Positions 1 through 7,923 of a stretch of 64,000 nt of DNA are shown piece after piece. Origin of the DNA: Microbacterium sp. LWH13-1.2 (GTDB lineage: Bacteria; Actinomycetota; Actinomycetes; Actinomycetales; Microbacteriaceae); NCBI RefSeq assembly GCF_038397735.1, contig NZ_CP151635.1:2852001-2916000 (forward strand). The letters run 5' to 3'. Under the pieces are notes generated by a model. The model was not told the DNA's origin and ran no database searches. It saw nothing but the letters and a program-made list of their open reading frames with translations. Both the position numbers and the translations under genes were made by a program. The first letter of the stretch is position 1, and every line of letters begins with the position of its first letter.

Positions 1-62
1 CCAAGCAGGACGCGACCCGTGACCGCCGCGTCGAGAAGATCGTCGAAGCGCTGCGAGGCTGA
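1..62 (+). CDS. C-terminal end of an unidentified gene (possibly YdeI/OmpD-associated family)
   Basis: Only the last 19 codons lie in the window, in the frame ending with TGA at 60-62. The visible peptide ends VEKIVEALRG. A basic, helical 'RRVEKIVEALR' tail is typical of the YdeI/OmpD-associated (bacteriocin-protection) family, but so little is visible that this is only a suggestion. It is oriented towards the leftward enoyl-CoA hydratase gene, and the two genes converge on the nested palindrome at 77-162. Confidence 0.4.
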   Translation, partial: KQDATRDRRVEKIVEALRG

Positions 63-76
63 ACCGCCCGCCGCTC

Positions 77-162
77 GTTCACAACTCAGCATCAACCGCT
101 GTCGGGCATGCCGGATCGGCACCGGCGGGCCGATCCGGCCCCATCCATGCTGAGTTGTGAAC
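77..162. repeat. Nested perfect inverted repeats between convergent genes
   Basis: A perfect 16-base outer inverted repeat (GTTCACAACTCAGCAT at 77-92 and its reverse complement at 147-162) encloses a perfect 11-base inner inverted repeat (110-120 and 129-139, 8-base loop). The inner hairpin could serve as a bidirectional terminator for the two converging genes. The long outer arms, separated by 54 bases, are not needed for that and look more like a dispersed REP/MITE-like palindromic element. I saw no second copy in this window. Confidence 0.7.
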
Positions 163-189
163 CACGAAACCGCTCTGCTCTCGCGGAGC

Positions 190-966
190 TCAGCGGTTCT
201 GGAAGTCAGGCGCACGCTTCTCCCGGAAGGCCGACATGCCCTCCTTCTGGTCTTCGGTGTCGAACAGGGCAGCGAACGCCTTCTTCTCGTGCGCGAGCCC
301 GTCGGCGAGGGTCGTCTCCATCGCGGCGTCGAGAGCGGCTTTGGCCGCGAACACCGACGGCAGTGACTTCGAGGCGATCGTCTCGGCGAGGGTCGATGCT
401 TCATCGAGCAGATCGGATGCCGGAACGACGCGCGACACGAGTCCCGAGCGCTCCGCCTCTTCTGCTCCCATGAACCGACCGGACAGCACGAGCTCGGCTG
501 CCTTGTAGTAGCCGACCGCACGGATCAGACGCTGCGTGCCGCCCATGCCCGGGATGACACCGAGGTTGATCTCCGGTTGACCGAACTTCGCGGTGTCGGC
601 GGCGAGGATGATGTCGCACATCATCGCGAGCTCGCATCCTCCCCCGAGTGCGAAGCCCGAGACGGCGGCGATCACAGGAGTGCGCACTGCCGCGAACTCG
701 TGCCAGACGCCGAAGTGATCGGTCTCGAGCATCTCGGCCGCCGACATGCCTTCCATCTCCTTGATGTCGGCACCGGCGGCGAACGCCTTCTCGGAACCGG
801 TGACGACGATCGCACCGACACCGTCGTCGAGATCGAAGGCCACGGCCGCAGCGGTGACCTCTTCGGCGAGCTGACTGTTCAGGGCGTTCAACGCCTGCGG
901 TCGGTTCAGGGTGATCCACCCGACGCGTCCGCGCTGCTCGACCAGGATCGTCTCGTACTCGGTCAT
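190..966 (-). CDS. Enoyl-CoA hydratase (crotonase family)
   Basis: A 258-residue crotonase-fold protein of normal family length. It should hydrate 2-enoyl-CoA to 3-hydroxyacyl-CoA in the cytoplasm; here the likely substrate is methacrylyl-CoA in valine breakdown. The oxyanion-hole stretch with AAGADIKEM (about residues 63-71) and the [13 protein letters not shown] stretch are present. The two catalytic glutamates are expected in GGCELA and in the following [11 protein letters not shown] segment, and both are there. It is the last gene of the leftward operon mmsA - acyl-CoA dehydrogenase - mmsB - this gene, 45 bases after mmsB. A hydroxyisobutyryl-CoA hydrolase, also a crotonase, is a less likely alternative because the sequence has the short hydratase form. 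Confidence 0.9.
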   Translation of the reverse strand: MTEYETILVEQRGRVGWITLNRPQALNALNSQLAEEVTAAAVAFDLDDGVGAIVVTGSEKAFAAGADIKEMEGMSAAEMLETDHFGVWHEFAAVRTPVIAAVSGFALGGGCELAMMCDIILAADTAKFGQPEINLGVIPGMGGTQRLIRAVGYYKAAELVLSGRFMGAEEAERSGLVSRVVPASDLLDEASTLAETIASKSLPSVFAAKAALDAAMETTLADGLAHEKKAFAALFDTEDQKEGMSAFREKRAPDFQNR

Positions 967-1011
967 CGTGAAGCCCTCTCGTCGTGGTCATCTCAGTATG
1001 TCGTGGGCGAA

Positions 1012-1914
1012 TCACACGGCGTCGTCGCGGATGTCGGTGATGATGCCCGAGAAGTCCCTGTTCGCGCCGTCGCCCGAGGCGAACGCGGCGTAGAGCTGCT
1101 GGGCGAGACGCCCCATCTTCGCGTCGGTCGAGGTCTGTTCGATCGCCTGCAGCGCGAGACCCAGGTCCTTCGCCATGAGGGCACCGGCGAATCCGGGCTG
1201 GTAGTCGCGGTTCGCGGGGCTCGTCGGCACCAGTCCCGGCACCGGGCAGTTCGTCGTGATCGACCAGCACTGACCGGACGCCTGCGACACGACGTCGAAC
1301 AGCGCCTGATGCTCGAGCCCGAGCCGCTCTCCGAGCACGAACGCCTCGGCGACGGCGATCTGCGAGACGGCCAGCACCATGTTGTTGCAGACCTTCGCCG
1401 CCTGCCCGAGGCCGGGGCCGCCGCAGTGCACGATCCGCTTTCCCATGATCTCGAGTACGGGGAGAGCTGCGGCGAAGTCCTCGTCGGAACCGCCGACCAT
1501 GAAGGCGAGCGTGCCGTTCTCGGCGCCGACGACTCCGCCCGAGACCGGAGCATCGATGTTGCGGTGCCCCGCGGCGAGGGCGAGGGCGTGGGCCGCGCGG
1601 GCCTCGTCGACGGCGATCGTCGACGACTCGATGAACAGTGTGTCGGGCCGCGCGGCGGCGAGCAGCTCGGTGCGGTACGCGTCGATCACGTGCCTGCCCG
1701 CGGGGAACATCGTGATGACGACGTCGGCGTCGGCGACGGCATCCGCCCCGCTCGCTGCGACCGGGATGCCGGCGGCCTGCGCCGCCTCGACCGCAGCCGG
1801 CACCAGGTCGAACCCGTGCACCTCGTGCCCCGCCGCGACCAGGTTCTTCGCCATGGGCAGGCCCATGTGGCCGAGGCCGAGGAACGCGATGCGGGCCTTC
1901 GACGCCTCGGTCAT
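1012..1914 (-). CDS. mmsB: 3-hydroxyisobutyrate dehydrogenase
   Basis: A 300-residue beta-hydroxyacid dehydrogenase that oxidises 3-hydroxyisobutyrate to methylmalonate semialdehyde with NAD+ in valine catabolism. The N-terminal Rossmann motif GLGHMGLPMAKNL (about residues 12-24), the substrate-binding stretch DAPVSGGVVGAENGTLAFM and the catalytic lysine in GQAAKVCNNM are all visible. The ATG overlaps the stop of the acyl-CoA dehydrogenase gene by ATGA, so the two are translationally coupled. Its product is the substrate of MmsA, encoded at the head of the same operon, which supports the specific assignment over the related tartronate-semialdehyde reductases. Confidence 0.92.
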   Translation of the reverse strand: MTEASKARIAFLGLGHMGLPMAKNLVAAGHEVHGFDLVPAAVEAAQAAGIPVAASGADAVADADVVITMFPAGRHVIDAYRTELLAAARPDTLFIESSTIAVDEARAAHALALAAGHRNIDAPVSGGVVGAENGTLAFMVGGSDEDFAAALPVLEIMGKRIVHCGGPGLGQAAKVCNNMVLAVSQIAVAEAFVLGERLGLEHQALFDVVSQASGQCWSITTNCPVPGLVPTSPANRDYQPGFAGALMAKDLGLALQAIEQTSTDAKMGRLAQQLYAAFASGDGANRDFSGIITDIRDDAV

Positions 1915-3116
1915 GATGCACTCCGCATCCGGTCTCCGCCGCCCCGCTGGAGGGACGCCGAGCCTGCCGGTCGCAGCATCTCTCGACCGACGATCAGGCG
2001 CATGATCTCGTTGGTGCCCTCGAGGATCTGGTGCACACGAAGGTCACGGACGACCCGCTCGATGCCGTAGTCCTGCAGATATCCGTAGCCGCCGTGCAGC
2101 TGCAGCGCGCGGTTGGCGACGTCGAAGCCGGCATCCGTCGCGAAGCGCTTGGCCATCGCGCAGCGCATCGTGGCATCGGGGGCATGCTCGTCGACCGCCA
2201 GCGCCCCGTCGCGGACCATGAGACGCGCGGCCTGCAGGTCGGTGCGCATGTCGGCGATCGCGAAGAGGATCGACTGCTTCTCGGCCAGCGGCTCGCCGAA
2301 CGCCACGCGCTCGTGCACGTACTGCACGGCACGGTCGAGTGCCCACTGGGCGCCGCCGAGCGAACAGGCGGCGATGTTGAGGCGACCGCCGTTGAGCGCC
2401 GACATCGCGATCGCGAAGCCGCGGCCCTCGTCGCCGAGCATGCCGGATGCCGGGACGCGGACGCCGTCGAGGATCACCTGACGGGTGGGCTGGGCGTGCC
2501 AGCCCATCTTCTTCTCGGGGGCGCCGAAGCTGAGCCCCTCGGCGTCTCCCGGCACGAGGAAGGCGCTGATGCCGCGGGCACCCGGCTCGCCGGTGCGCGC
2601 CATCACCACGTAGACCGCGGCCTCGCCGGCGCCCGAGATGAACTGCTTCACGCCCGTGAGCAGGTAGTCGTCTCCGTCGCGCACCGCACTCGTGGCGACG
2701 TTCGCGGCATCCGATCCGACGCCCGGCTCCGTCAGGCAGTACCCGCCGAACTCCTGCATCGCGGTGAGCTTCGGCAGCCATTCGCTGCGCTGCGCGTCGT
2801 CACCATAGGTGTCGATCATCCAGACGACCATGTTGTGGATCGAGATGTAGGCGGCGACCGCGGGGTCGCCCTTGGCGAGCTCCTCGAAGATCGCGACCGT
2901 GTCGGTGCGGCTGAGGCCCGAGCCTCCGAACTCCTCGCGCACGTAGATGCCGCCGAGGCCCAGTTCCCCGGCCTTGCCGAGCGACTCCCGGGGGAAGATG
3001 TGCTTCTCGTCGCGCTCGGTGGCGAACGGAGCGAGCTCGGTGTCGGCGAACTCGCGGACGGCGTCGAGGATGGCCTCGCGCTCTTCAGCGGTGGTGGTGA
3101 CGGTGGTCATGGTCAT
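1911..3116 (-). CDS. Acyl-CoA dehydrogenase (probably isobutyryl-CoA dehydrogenase)
   Basis: A 401-residue flavoprotein of the acyl-CoA dehydrogenase family, predicted to convert isobutyryl-CoA to methacrylyl-CoA. Typical segments are CLTEPGVGSDAAN, the C-terminal LQLHGGYGYLQDYGIER flavin region and ILEGTNEIMR, where the short-chain branched enzymes carry the catalytic glutamate. The open frame runs much further upstream, but the start chosen is the ATG at 3116, preceded by AAGGA seven bases away and giving the normal family length. It sits between mmsA and mmsB. The substrate is inferred from this context; 2-methylbutyryl-CoA is possible. Confidence 0.9.
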   Translation of the reverse strand: MTMTTVTTTAEEREAILDAVREFADTELAPFATERDEKHIFPRESLGKAGELGLGGIYVREEFGGSGLSRTDTVAIFEELAKGDPAVAAYISIHNMVVWMIDTYGDDAQRSEWLPKLTAMQEFGGYCLTEPGVGSDAANVATSAVRDGDDYLLTGVKQFISGAGEAAVYVVMARTGEPGARGISAFLVPGDAEGLSFGAPEKKMGWHAQPTRQVILDGVRVPASGMLGDEGRGFAIAMSALNGGRLNIAACSLGGAQWALDRAVQYVHERVAFGEPLAEKQSILFAIADMRTDLQAARLMVRDGALAVDEHAPDATMRCAMAKRFATDAGFDVANRALQLHGGYGYLQDYGIERVVRDLRVHQILEGTNEIMRLIVGREMLRPAGSASLQRGGGDRMRSAS

Positions 3117-3145
3117 CGTGGTTCCTTGTGGGAGGTTGCGGCGGA

Positions 3146-4648
3146 TCAGTGCATGGTCGGGATGACGAAGCTGGCGCCCTCGCGGATCCCCGCGGACGGC
3201 CAGCGGCTCGTGACGGTCTTGGTCTTCGTGTAGAAGCGGAACGCGTCTGCGCCGTGCTGGTTGAGGTCTCCGAATCCGCTGCGCTTCCAGCCGCCGAACG
3301 TGTAATAGGCGATCGGCACGGGAATCGGCACATTGACACCGACCATGCCGACCTCGACCCGGGCGGCGAAGTCGCGGGCGGCGTCGCCGTCGCGCGTGAA
3401 GATCGCGACGCCGTTGCCGTACTCGTGCTCGGATGCCATGCGCAGCGCCTCTTCGTAGTCGGCGGCGCGCGCGATCACGAGCACGGGGCCGAAGATCTCC
3501 TCGCGGTAGATCGCCATGTCGGTCGTGACGTGGTCGAACAGCGTCGGTCCGAGATAGAAGCCCTGCTCGTGCCCCGGCACCGAGAAGCCTCGGCCGTCGG
3601 CGAGCAGCGTCGCCCCCTCGTCGACGCCCTGCTGGATGTAGCCCTCGACGCGCTCCACGGCCGCGCGGGTGACGAGGGGACCGTAGTCGACGTCGGCCGC
3701 GAGCGAGGGGCCGATGCGCAGCTGCGCCACCCGTTCGGTGAGCCTGGCGGCGAGAGCATCCGCGGTCTCCTGTCCGACCGGCACCGCGACCGAGATCGCC
3801 ATGCAGCGCTCGCCCGCCGAGCCGTAGCCCGAGCCGATCAGCGCGTCGACGGCCTGGTCGAGGTCGGCGTCGGGCATCACGATCATGTGGTTCTTGGCAC
3901 CGCCGAAGCACTGCGCCCGCTTGCCGTGCGCGGCCGCCGTCGAGTAGATGTACTCGGCGATCGGGGTCGATCCGACGAAGCCGACCGCCCGGATGCGGTC
4001 GTCTCTCAGCAGCGCATCGACCGCCTCTTTGTCGCCGTGCACGACGTTGAGGACGCCGGCGGGGAGGCCCGCCTCGAGGAACAGCTCGGCGATGCGCACG
4101 GGGACGGAGGGGTCGCGCTCACTGGGCTTGAGCACCACGGCGTTGCCCGCCGCGAGAGCAGGGCCCGCCTTCCAGAGCGGGATCATCGCGGGGAAGTTGA
4201 ACGGGGTGATCGCGGCGACGACTCCGAGCGGCTGCCGCATCGAGTAGACGTCGATGCCCGCGCCGGCGCCCGTCGAGTACTCGCCCTTCAGCAGGTGCGG
4301 CGCGCCGGCTGCGAACTCGATGACCTCGAGGCCTCGCTGGATGTCGCCCTTCGCGTCGTCGACCGTCTTGCCGTGCTCGCTCGCGAGGAGCTCGGCGAGA
4401 GAGGTCATCTCGCGCTGCACCAGATCGAGGAACCGCAGCAGCACCCGAGCGCGCTTCTGCGGGTTGGTCGCCGCCCACTCGATCTGCGCGGCCTCGGCGT
4501 TCGCGATCACGCGGCCCACCTCTTCCGCCGAGGCGAGCGGAACCCGCGCCTGCACGGATCCGGTGCTCGGATCGAACACGTCGGCGAAGCGGCCGCCCTC
4601 GGGGGTGAGATGCGATCCGCCTACGAAATGGGGAATGGTACGAGTCAT
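3146..4648 (-). CDS. mmsA: CoA-acylating methylmalonate-semialdehyde dehydrogenase
   Basis: A 500-residue aldehyde dehydrogenase that turns methylmalonate semialdehyde into propionyl-CoA (and malonate semialdehyde into acetyl-CoA), used in valine, thymine and inositol breakdown. The catalytic cysteine lies in SAGERCMAISVAV and the cofactor-binding region includes TPFNFPAMIPLWK and FVGSTPIAEYIY. The ATG at 4648, with AAGGGA nine bases upstream, gives the typical length of MmsA. The open frame has an 18-codon extension with no ribosome site of its own. It is the first gene of the leftward valine operon and is divergent from the sugar operon starting at 4916. Confidence 0.93.
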   Translation of the reverse strand: MTRTIPHFVGGSHLTPEGGRFADVFDPSTGSVQARVPLASAEEVGRVIANAEAAQIEWAATNPQKRARVLLRFLDLVQREMTSLAELLASEHGKTVDDAKGDIQRGLEVIEFAAGAPHLLKGEYSTGAGAGIDVYSMRQPLGVVAAITPFNFPAMIPLWKAGPALAAGNAVVLKPSERDPSVPVRIAELFLEAGLPAGVLNVVHGDKEAVDALLRDDRIRAVGFVGSTPIAEYIYSTAAAHGKRAQCFGGAKNHMIVMPDADLDQAVDALIGSGYGSAGERCMAISVAVPVGQETADALAARLTERVAQLRIGPSLAADVDYGPLVTRAAVERVEGYIQQGVDEGATLLADGRGFSVPGHEQGFYLGPTLFDHVTTDMAIYREEIFGPVLVIARAADYEEALRMASEHEYGNGVAIFTRDGDAARDFAARVEVGMVGVNVPIPVPIAYYTFGGWKRSGFGDLNQHGADAFRFYTKTKTVTSRWPSAGIREGASFVIPTMH

Positions 4649-4818
4649 TGTGCGATGTCCCTTCGTGCCGTCGTTGGCACTATGAGAATGGTACTTCGGC
4701 ATCCTGAGATTTACTAGGGCGTCCTTGTATATCCCCTTTCGGGTCGCACGAATGGCCCGATTCGGGGGCCATATCGGGTCAGGTGCGCGATTCGAACATG
4801 TCCCGGCGAGAAAAGTCC

Positions 4819-4848
4819 TTGCCCGATCCGAAGATCCGGTTGTAGAGT
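4819..4848 (+). promoter_or_regulatory. Predicted promoter of the sugar ABC operon
   Basis: A -35-like TTGCCC at 4819-4824 and a -10-like TAGAGT at 4843-4848 are separated by 18 bases. Two palindromic operators start two bases downstream, which supports a repressor-controlled start here. The prediction rests on pattern only. Confidence 0.5.
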
Positions 4849-4849
4849 C

Positions 4850-4880
4850 TGAAACGTTTTAAACACCTGAAACGTTTAAA
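4850..4880. promoter_or_regulatory. Tandem LacI-type operators (AAACGTTT palindromes)
   Basis: TGAAACGTTTTA (from 4850) and TGAAACGTTTAAA (4868-4880) both contain the perfect palindrome AAACGTTT, with centres 18 bases apart. A central CG flanked by A/T-rich arms is typical of LacI-family sites. The LacI regulator encoded within this operon at 11008 is the obvious candidate ligand (inference). Confidence 0.65.
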
Positions 4881-4915
4881 GTCGACGTTCCAGCCCTTCG
4901 ACAATGAGGTTGATC

Positions 4916-5725
4916 ATGGCACTCGCTGCTGACCAGGACCTGGTTCTCCACGCTCGCAACATCTCGCGCCGCTACGGCGCGGTCACGGCCCTCGCCGACG
5001 CTTCCCTCACCCTGCGCCGCGGAGAGGTCATGGGCCTCGTCGGCGACAACGGAGCCGGCAAGTCGACGCTGCTGAAGGTGCTCTCCGGAGCCGTGATCCC
5101 CGACGGCGGCACGATCGAGGTCGAGGGCGCGCCCGTGGACTTCCGCCGCCCGACCGACGCCCTCGCCGCCGGGATCGAGACGGTGTATCAGGATCTCGCG
5201 CTCGTCGACACGATGTCGGCCGTGCAGAACGTGTACCTCGGTCGTGAAGAGCTCTCGACCAACCCGTTCCTCAAGGCGCTGAACATCGTGAACGACCGCG
5301 GCATGCGCGCCAGGTCTCGCGAGGTGCTCGCCGAGCTCGGCGTCGGCATCCAGTCGGTCAACGTGTCGGTCAAGGGCATGTCGGGCGGACAGCGCCAGTG
5401 CCTCGCGATCGCCCGCGCACTGCTCTGGGGCCGCAGCATCGTGATCCTCGACGAACCCACCGCCGCCCTGGGCGTGCGTGAATCGCAGCAGGTGCTCGAC
5501 CTGATCGGCCGCCTGCGCGAGCACGGCGTGAGCGTAATCCTCGTCAGCCACAACATGCAGCAGCTGCACACGGTGGCCGACCGCGTGACGGTGATGCGCC
5601 TCGGCCGCTCGGTCGCCGTGCGCGACATCGCCGACGTCACCGCGCAGGACATCGTCGGCCTGATCACCGGGGCGATCCCGGCAGACGTCCCCACCCCGGA
5701 AGACACCGAGACCCTCGTCAGCTGA
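4916..5725 (+). CDS. Sugar ABC transporter ATP-binding protein, single-domain (FrcA-like)
   Basis: A 269-residue ATPase energising import by the two permeases encoded downstream. Walker A GDNGAGKST (about residues 44-52), signature MSGGQRQCLAIARAL and Walker B IVILDEPTAALG are intact. It has one nucleotide-binding domain, unlike the 500-residue double-domain RbsA/AraG/YtfR proteins; FrcA of fructose uptake has the same half-size layout, so it would act as a dimer. The ATG at 4916 is preferred over the in-frame ATG at 4904 because a GAGGT ribosome site lies six bases before it. The order is ATPase, binding protein, permease, permease. Confidence 0.9.
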   Translation: MALAADQDLVLHARNISRRYGAVTALADASLTLRRGEVMGLVGDNGAGKSTLLKVLSGAVIPDGGTIEVEGAPVDFRRPTDALAAGIETVYQDLALVDTMSAVQNVYLGREELSTNPFLKALNIVNDRGMRARSREVLAELGVGIQSVNVSVKGMSGGQRQCLAIARALLWGRSIVILDEPTAALGVRESQQVLDLIGRLREHGVSVILVSHNMQQLHTVADRVTVMRLGRSVAVRDIADVTAQDIVGLITGAIPADVPTPEDTETLVS

Positions 5726-5739
5726 CGACGACCAGACTT

Positions 5740-5769
5740 CACCACCCGAACACCGCACCACCCGAACAC
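5740..5769. repeat. Two 14-base direct repeats in the ATPase/binding-protein gap
   Basis: CACCACCCGAACAC occurs at 5740-5753 and again at 5756-5769, a 16-base period, in the 67-base C-rich gap before the binding-protein gene. It may be a slippage product or an unstructured ribosome-loading region; no function is evident. Confidence 0.7.
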
Positions 5770-5792
5770 ACCCACTCAAGAGGAGCACTGCA

Positions 5793-6872
5793 ATGACGCA
5801 TCACTCACCCCGCACCGCCCTGCGCCTTCTCGGCGCCGGCGTGGCACTCGTCGCCGGAATCTCGATGGTCGGTTGCGCCGATCAGCCCGCGGGCGGCTCC
5901 GCAGGCGGCGACGACACCTTCACCCTCGGGTTCGCCGTCGGCGGCCAGGCCGACGCCGATTGGCAGGACTACCAGGGCGACGTCGCCCAGGCCCTGGCCG
6001 AGCAGCGCGGCTGGAAGTACGTCGAACTCAGCAACGACGGCGACGAGGCCACGGCCGTCAAGAACGCCGACCTCTTCGTGCAGCAGGGCGTCGACGCCGT
6101 GATGATGTTCAACGGCCGCCCCGAGGCGAACCCCGTCATCGCGAAGAAGTACAAGGATGCCGACATCCCCGTCATCACGTTCGACATCGCCCAGGAGGGC
6201 TGGTACTTCGTCGGCATCGACAACGCCGCGGCAGGCACCGAGGGCGGTACGGCTCTCGGCGAGCTCGCCAAGAGCGAGTGGGACTGCGATGTCGACCTCG
6301 TGATCTCGGCACAGGGCACCGCGGCCGGACAGATCGACACCTGGCGCACCGGCAACGCCGCGACCGCCGTCGGCGAGGTCTGCCCCGACATCCCCGAAGA
6401 CGCATACGTCGCGTACGAGGCCGACGGCAACCTCACCACCTCGCTGCAGAACGCGCCCGGCGTCTTCGCCGCGCACCCGGATGCCGAGAACATCCTCGTC
6501 GTCGGACTCAACGACCAGGCGGTCGTCGGCGCCCTGCAGGCGGCGACGCAGCTCGGTCGCGACGCGCACATCATGGGCTGGGGTCAGGACGGCGGCCTGA
6601 TCACGGGCGACAACGTCGACCCGAACCTCGCCGGCAGCGTCATGTACTTCCTCGAGGGGTACGCGGCCTACGCGTTCGAGATCGCGGATGCCATCGCCGC
6701 CGGCGACCCGCCCGCCGTCAAGGACTCCGGCGATGACGCGGCCGTGAGCGTGCAGCCGTGCGCCGTCACCCAGGAGCAGGCCGCGGCCATCCCCGGTATC
6801 GAGGAGCGCGTCGCCGCGATCTCCGAGGCCGACGAGGGCACCACGCTCTACGACCTCTACTGCAAGAACTAA
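5793..6872 (+). CDS. Sugar ABC transporter substrate-binding lipoprotein (ribose-type)
   Basis: A 359-residue periplasmic-binding-protein-fold (type 1, RbsB/FrcB-like) lipoprotein. The N-terminus has basic residues, a hydrophobic stretch and a lipobox ending at cysteine 28 (SMVGC), so it should be anchored to the outer face of the membrane. The NADLFVQQGVDAVMMFNG and PVITFDIAQEGWYFVGIDN segments are typical of sugar-binding members. A good AAGAGGAG ribosome site precedes the ATG. The ligand cannot be read from sequence; the downstream beta-galactosidase and aldo/keto reductases suggest a galactoside, fucose or a related aldose. Confidence 0.9.
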   Translation: MTHHSPRTALRLLGAGVALVAGISMVGCADQPAGGSAGGDDTFTLGFAVGGQADADWQDYQGDVAQALAEQRGWKYVELSNDGDEATAVKNADLFVQQGVDAVMMFNGRPEANPVIAKKYKDADIPVITFDIAQEGWYFVGIDNAAAGTEGGTALGELAKSEWDCDVDLVISAQGTAAGQIDTWRTGNAATAVGEVCPDIPEDAYVAYEADGNLTTSLQNAPGVFAAHPDAENILVVGLNDQAVVGALQAATQLGRDAHIMGWGQDGGLITGDNVDPNLAGSVMYFLEGYAAYAFEIADAIAAGDPPAVKDSGDDAAVSVQPCAVTQEQAAAIPGIEERVAAISEADEGTTLYDLYCKN

Positions 6873-6912
6873 CCGTTCCTCCCGGATCGGTCTCGAGAAG
6901 AACGAGACTCTC

Positions 6913-7923
6913 ATGACGACTCCCACCCTCACGGCCGATCCGGCCGCCCCGCGTCCGAGCGTGCGCACATCGCGCTCGGACGCGGGGAGCCGCACCACGC
7001 TGCGGGATGCCCTGAGCATCGCCGCCGTGTGGTTCCTCCTCGCGGCGGCGACCACGATCGTCCGCCCCGACTTCCTGTCGAGCCAGTCGCTGCTGGCGAT
7101 CACGTTCACGATGGCGATCTCGGGCGTGCTCTCGGTCGCCCAGGGCATCGTCGTCATCGGCGGCGGCCTGCTCGACCTCAGCCTCCCGGTCTCGCTGGTG
7201 GTCAGCGCCTGGGCGACAGTGACCCTGCTCGCCGCCGGTGTGCCCGACCTCCTCGCGGTGGTCGCCGGCATCGTCGCTGGTGCCGCGTGGGGCCTGCTGA
7301 ACGGTCTGATCATCGTCTTCGGCAAGCTGAACCCCATCATCGTGACGCTCGCCACCGGCTTCGGCGGCCTCGCGATCATGATGATCGGGTTCAAGTCGGC
7401 GCAGATCCCCTCGGGGCCCGCGCTCCGGGCCTTCGGCCTGGGGCAGTTCCTCGGGCTCCCCAACATCTTCTGGCCCATGCTCGCGATCGTCGTGCTCGCC
7501 GGTCTCGCGATCGCGTGGACCCGCTGGGGTCGGCGGCTCACCGCGGTCGGCGGCAACCCGCAGGCCGCCCGCGCTCGTGGTGTCTCGCTGCGTCGCGTCC
7601 GCCTGGCCACGTTCTCGGGCGCCGGCGCGGTCGCGGGACTCGCCGGGGTGCTGTTCGCCTCGGTGACGCCGAGCTTCACGCCCAACGCCGGAGCGAGCTA
7701 CCAGCTGATCGTGATCGCCGCGGTGATCCTCGCGGGCATCAGCCTCTCCGGCGGCAAGGGCAACTTCCTCGTGCTGCTGCTCAGCGTCGGATTCCTCTCG
7801 ACCATCCCGGTGTCGATCGCCTTCTTCGGACTCCCGCCGGCATTCGCGCTGATCTTCCAGGGCGCTCTCCTCATCATCGCCGTCGGCATCGACGGCTTCC
7901 GCATCAAGAGAGGTGCACGATGA
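6913..7923 (+). CDS. Sugar ABC transporter permease 1 (RbsC-like)
   Basis: A 336-residue integral membrane protein of the branched-chain/ribose permease family. It has several hydrophobic segments and the family signatures GGGLLDLSLPVSLVVSAWATV (compare GGIDLSVG in RbsC) and NGLIIVFGKLNPIIVTLATG. The first 35 residues are polar and cytoplasmic. The gene follows the binding-protein gene by 40 bases, in which a weak stem (GTCTCG 6890-6895 with CGAGAC 6903-6908) can form. It overlaps the next permease by ATGA. The DLS motif lacks the usual glycine-isoleucine just before the aspartate, a common variation. Confidence 0.88.
   Translation: MTTPTLTADPAAPRPSVRTSRSDAGSRTTLRDALSIAAVWFLLAAATTIVRPDFLSSQSLLAITFTMAISGVLSVAQGIVVIGGGLLDLSLPVSLVVSAWATVTLLAAGVPDLLAVVAGIVAGAAWGLLNGLIIVFGKLNPIIVTLATGFGGLAIMMIGFKSAQIPSGPALRAFGLGQFLGLPNIFWPMLAIVVLAGLAIAWTRWGRRLTAVGGNPQAARARGVSLRRVRLATFSGAGAVAGLAGVLFASVTPSFTPNAGASYQLIVIAAVILAGISLSGGKGNFLVLLLSVGFLSTIPVSIAFFGLPPAFALIFQGALLIIAVGIDGFRIKRGAR

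Noticed and set aside
401..2070. Long open frames of about 500 codons overlapping the crotonase, mmsB and acyl-CoA dehydrogenase genes on both strands
   Set aside because: They are Arg/Gly/His-rich translations of other frames of high-GC genes, lack ribosome sites, and cover genes with clear families.
3117..3911. Upstream extension of the acyl-CoA dehydrogenase frame (666 codons in all)
   Set aside because: The extra part is antisense-like to mmsA in another frame and has low-complexity Arg/Gly content; the ATG at 3116 with AAGGA gives normal length.
6890..6908. A 6-base stem between the binding-protein and permease genes of the first transporter
   Set aside because: Too short and weak to count as a fourth example of the intercistronic hairpins described for the other transporters.
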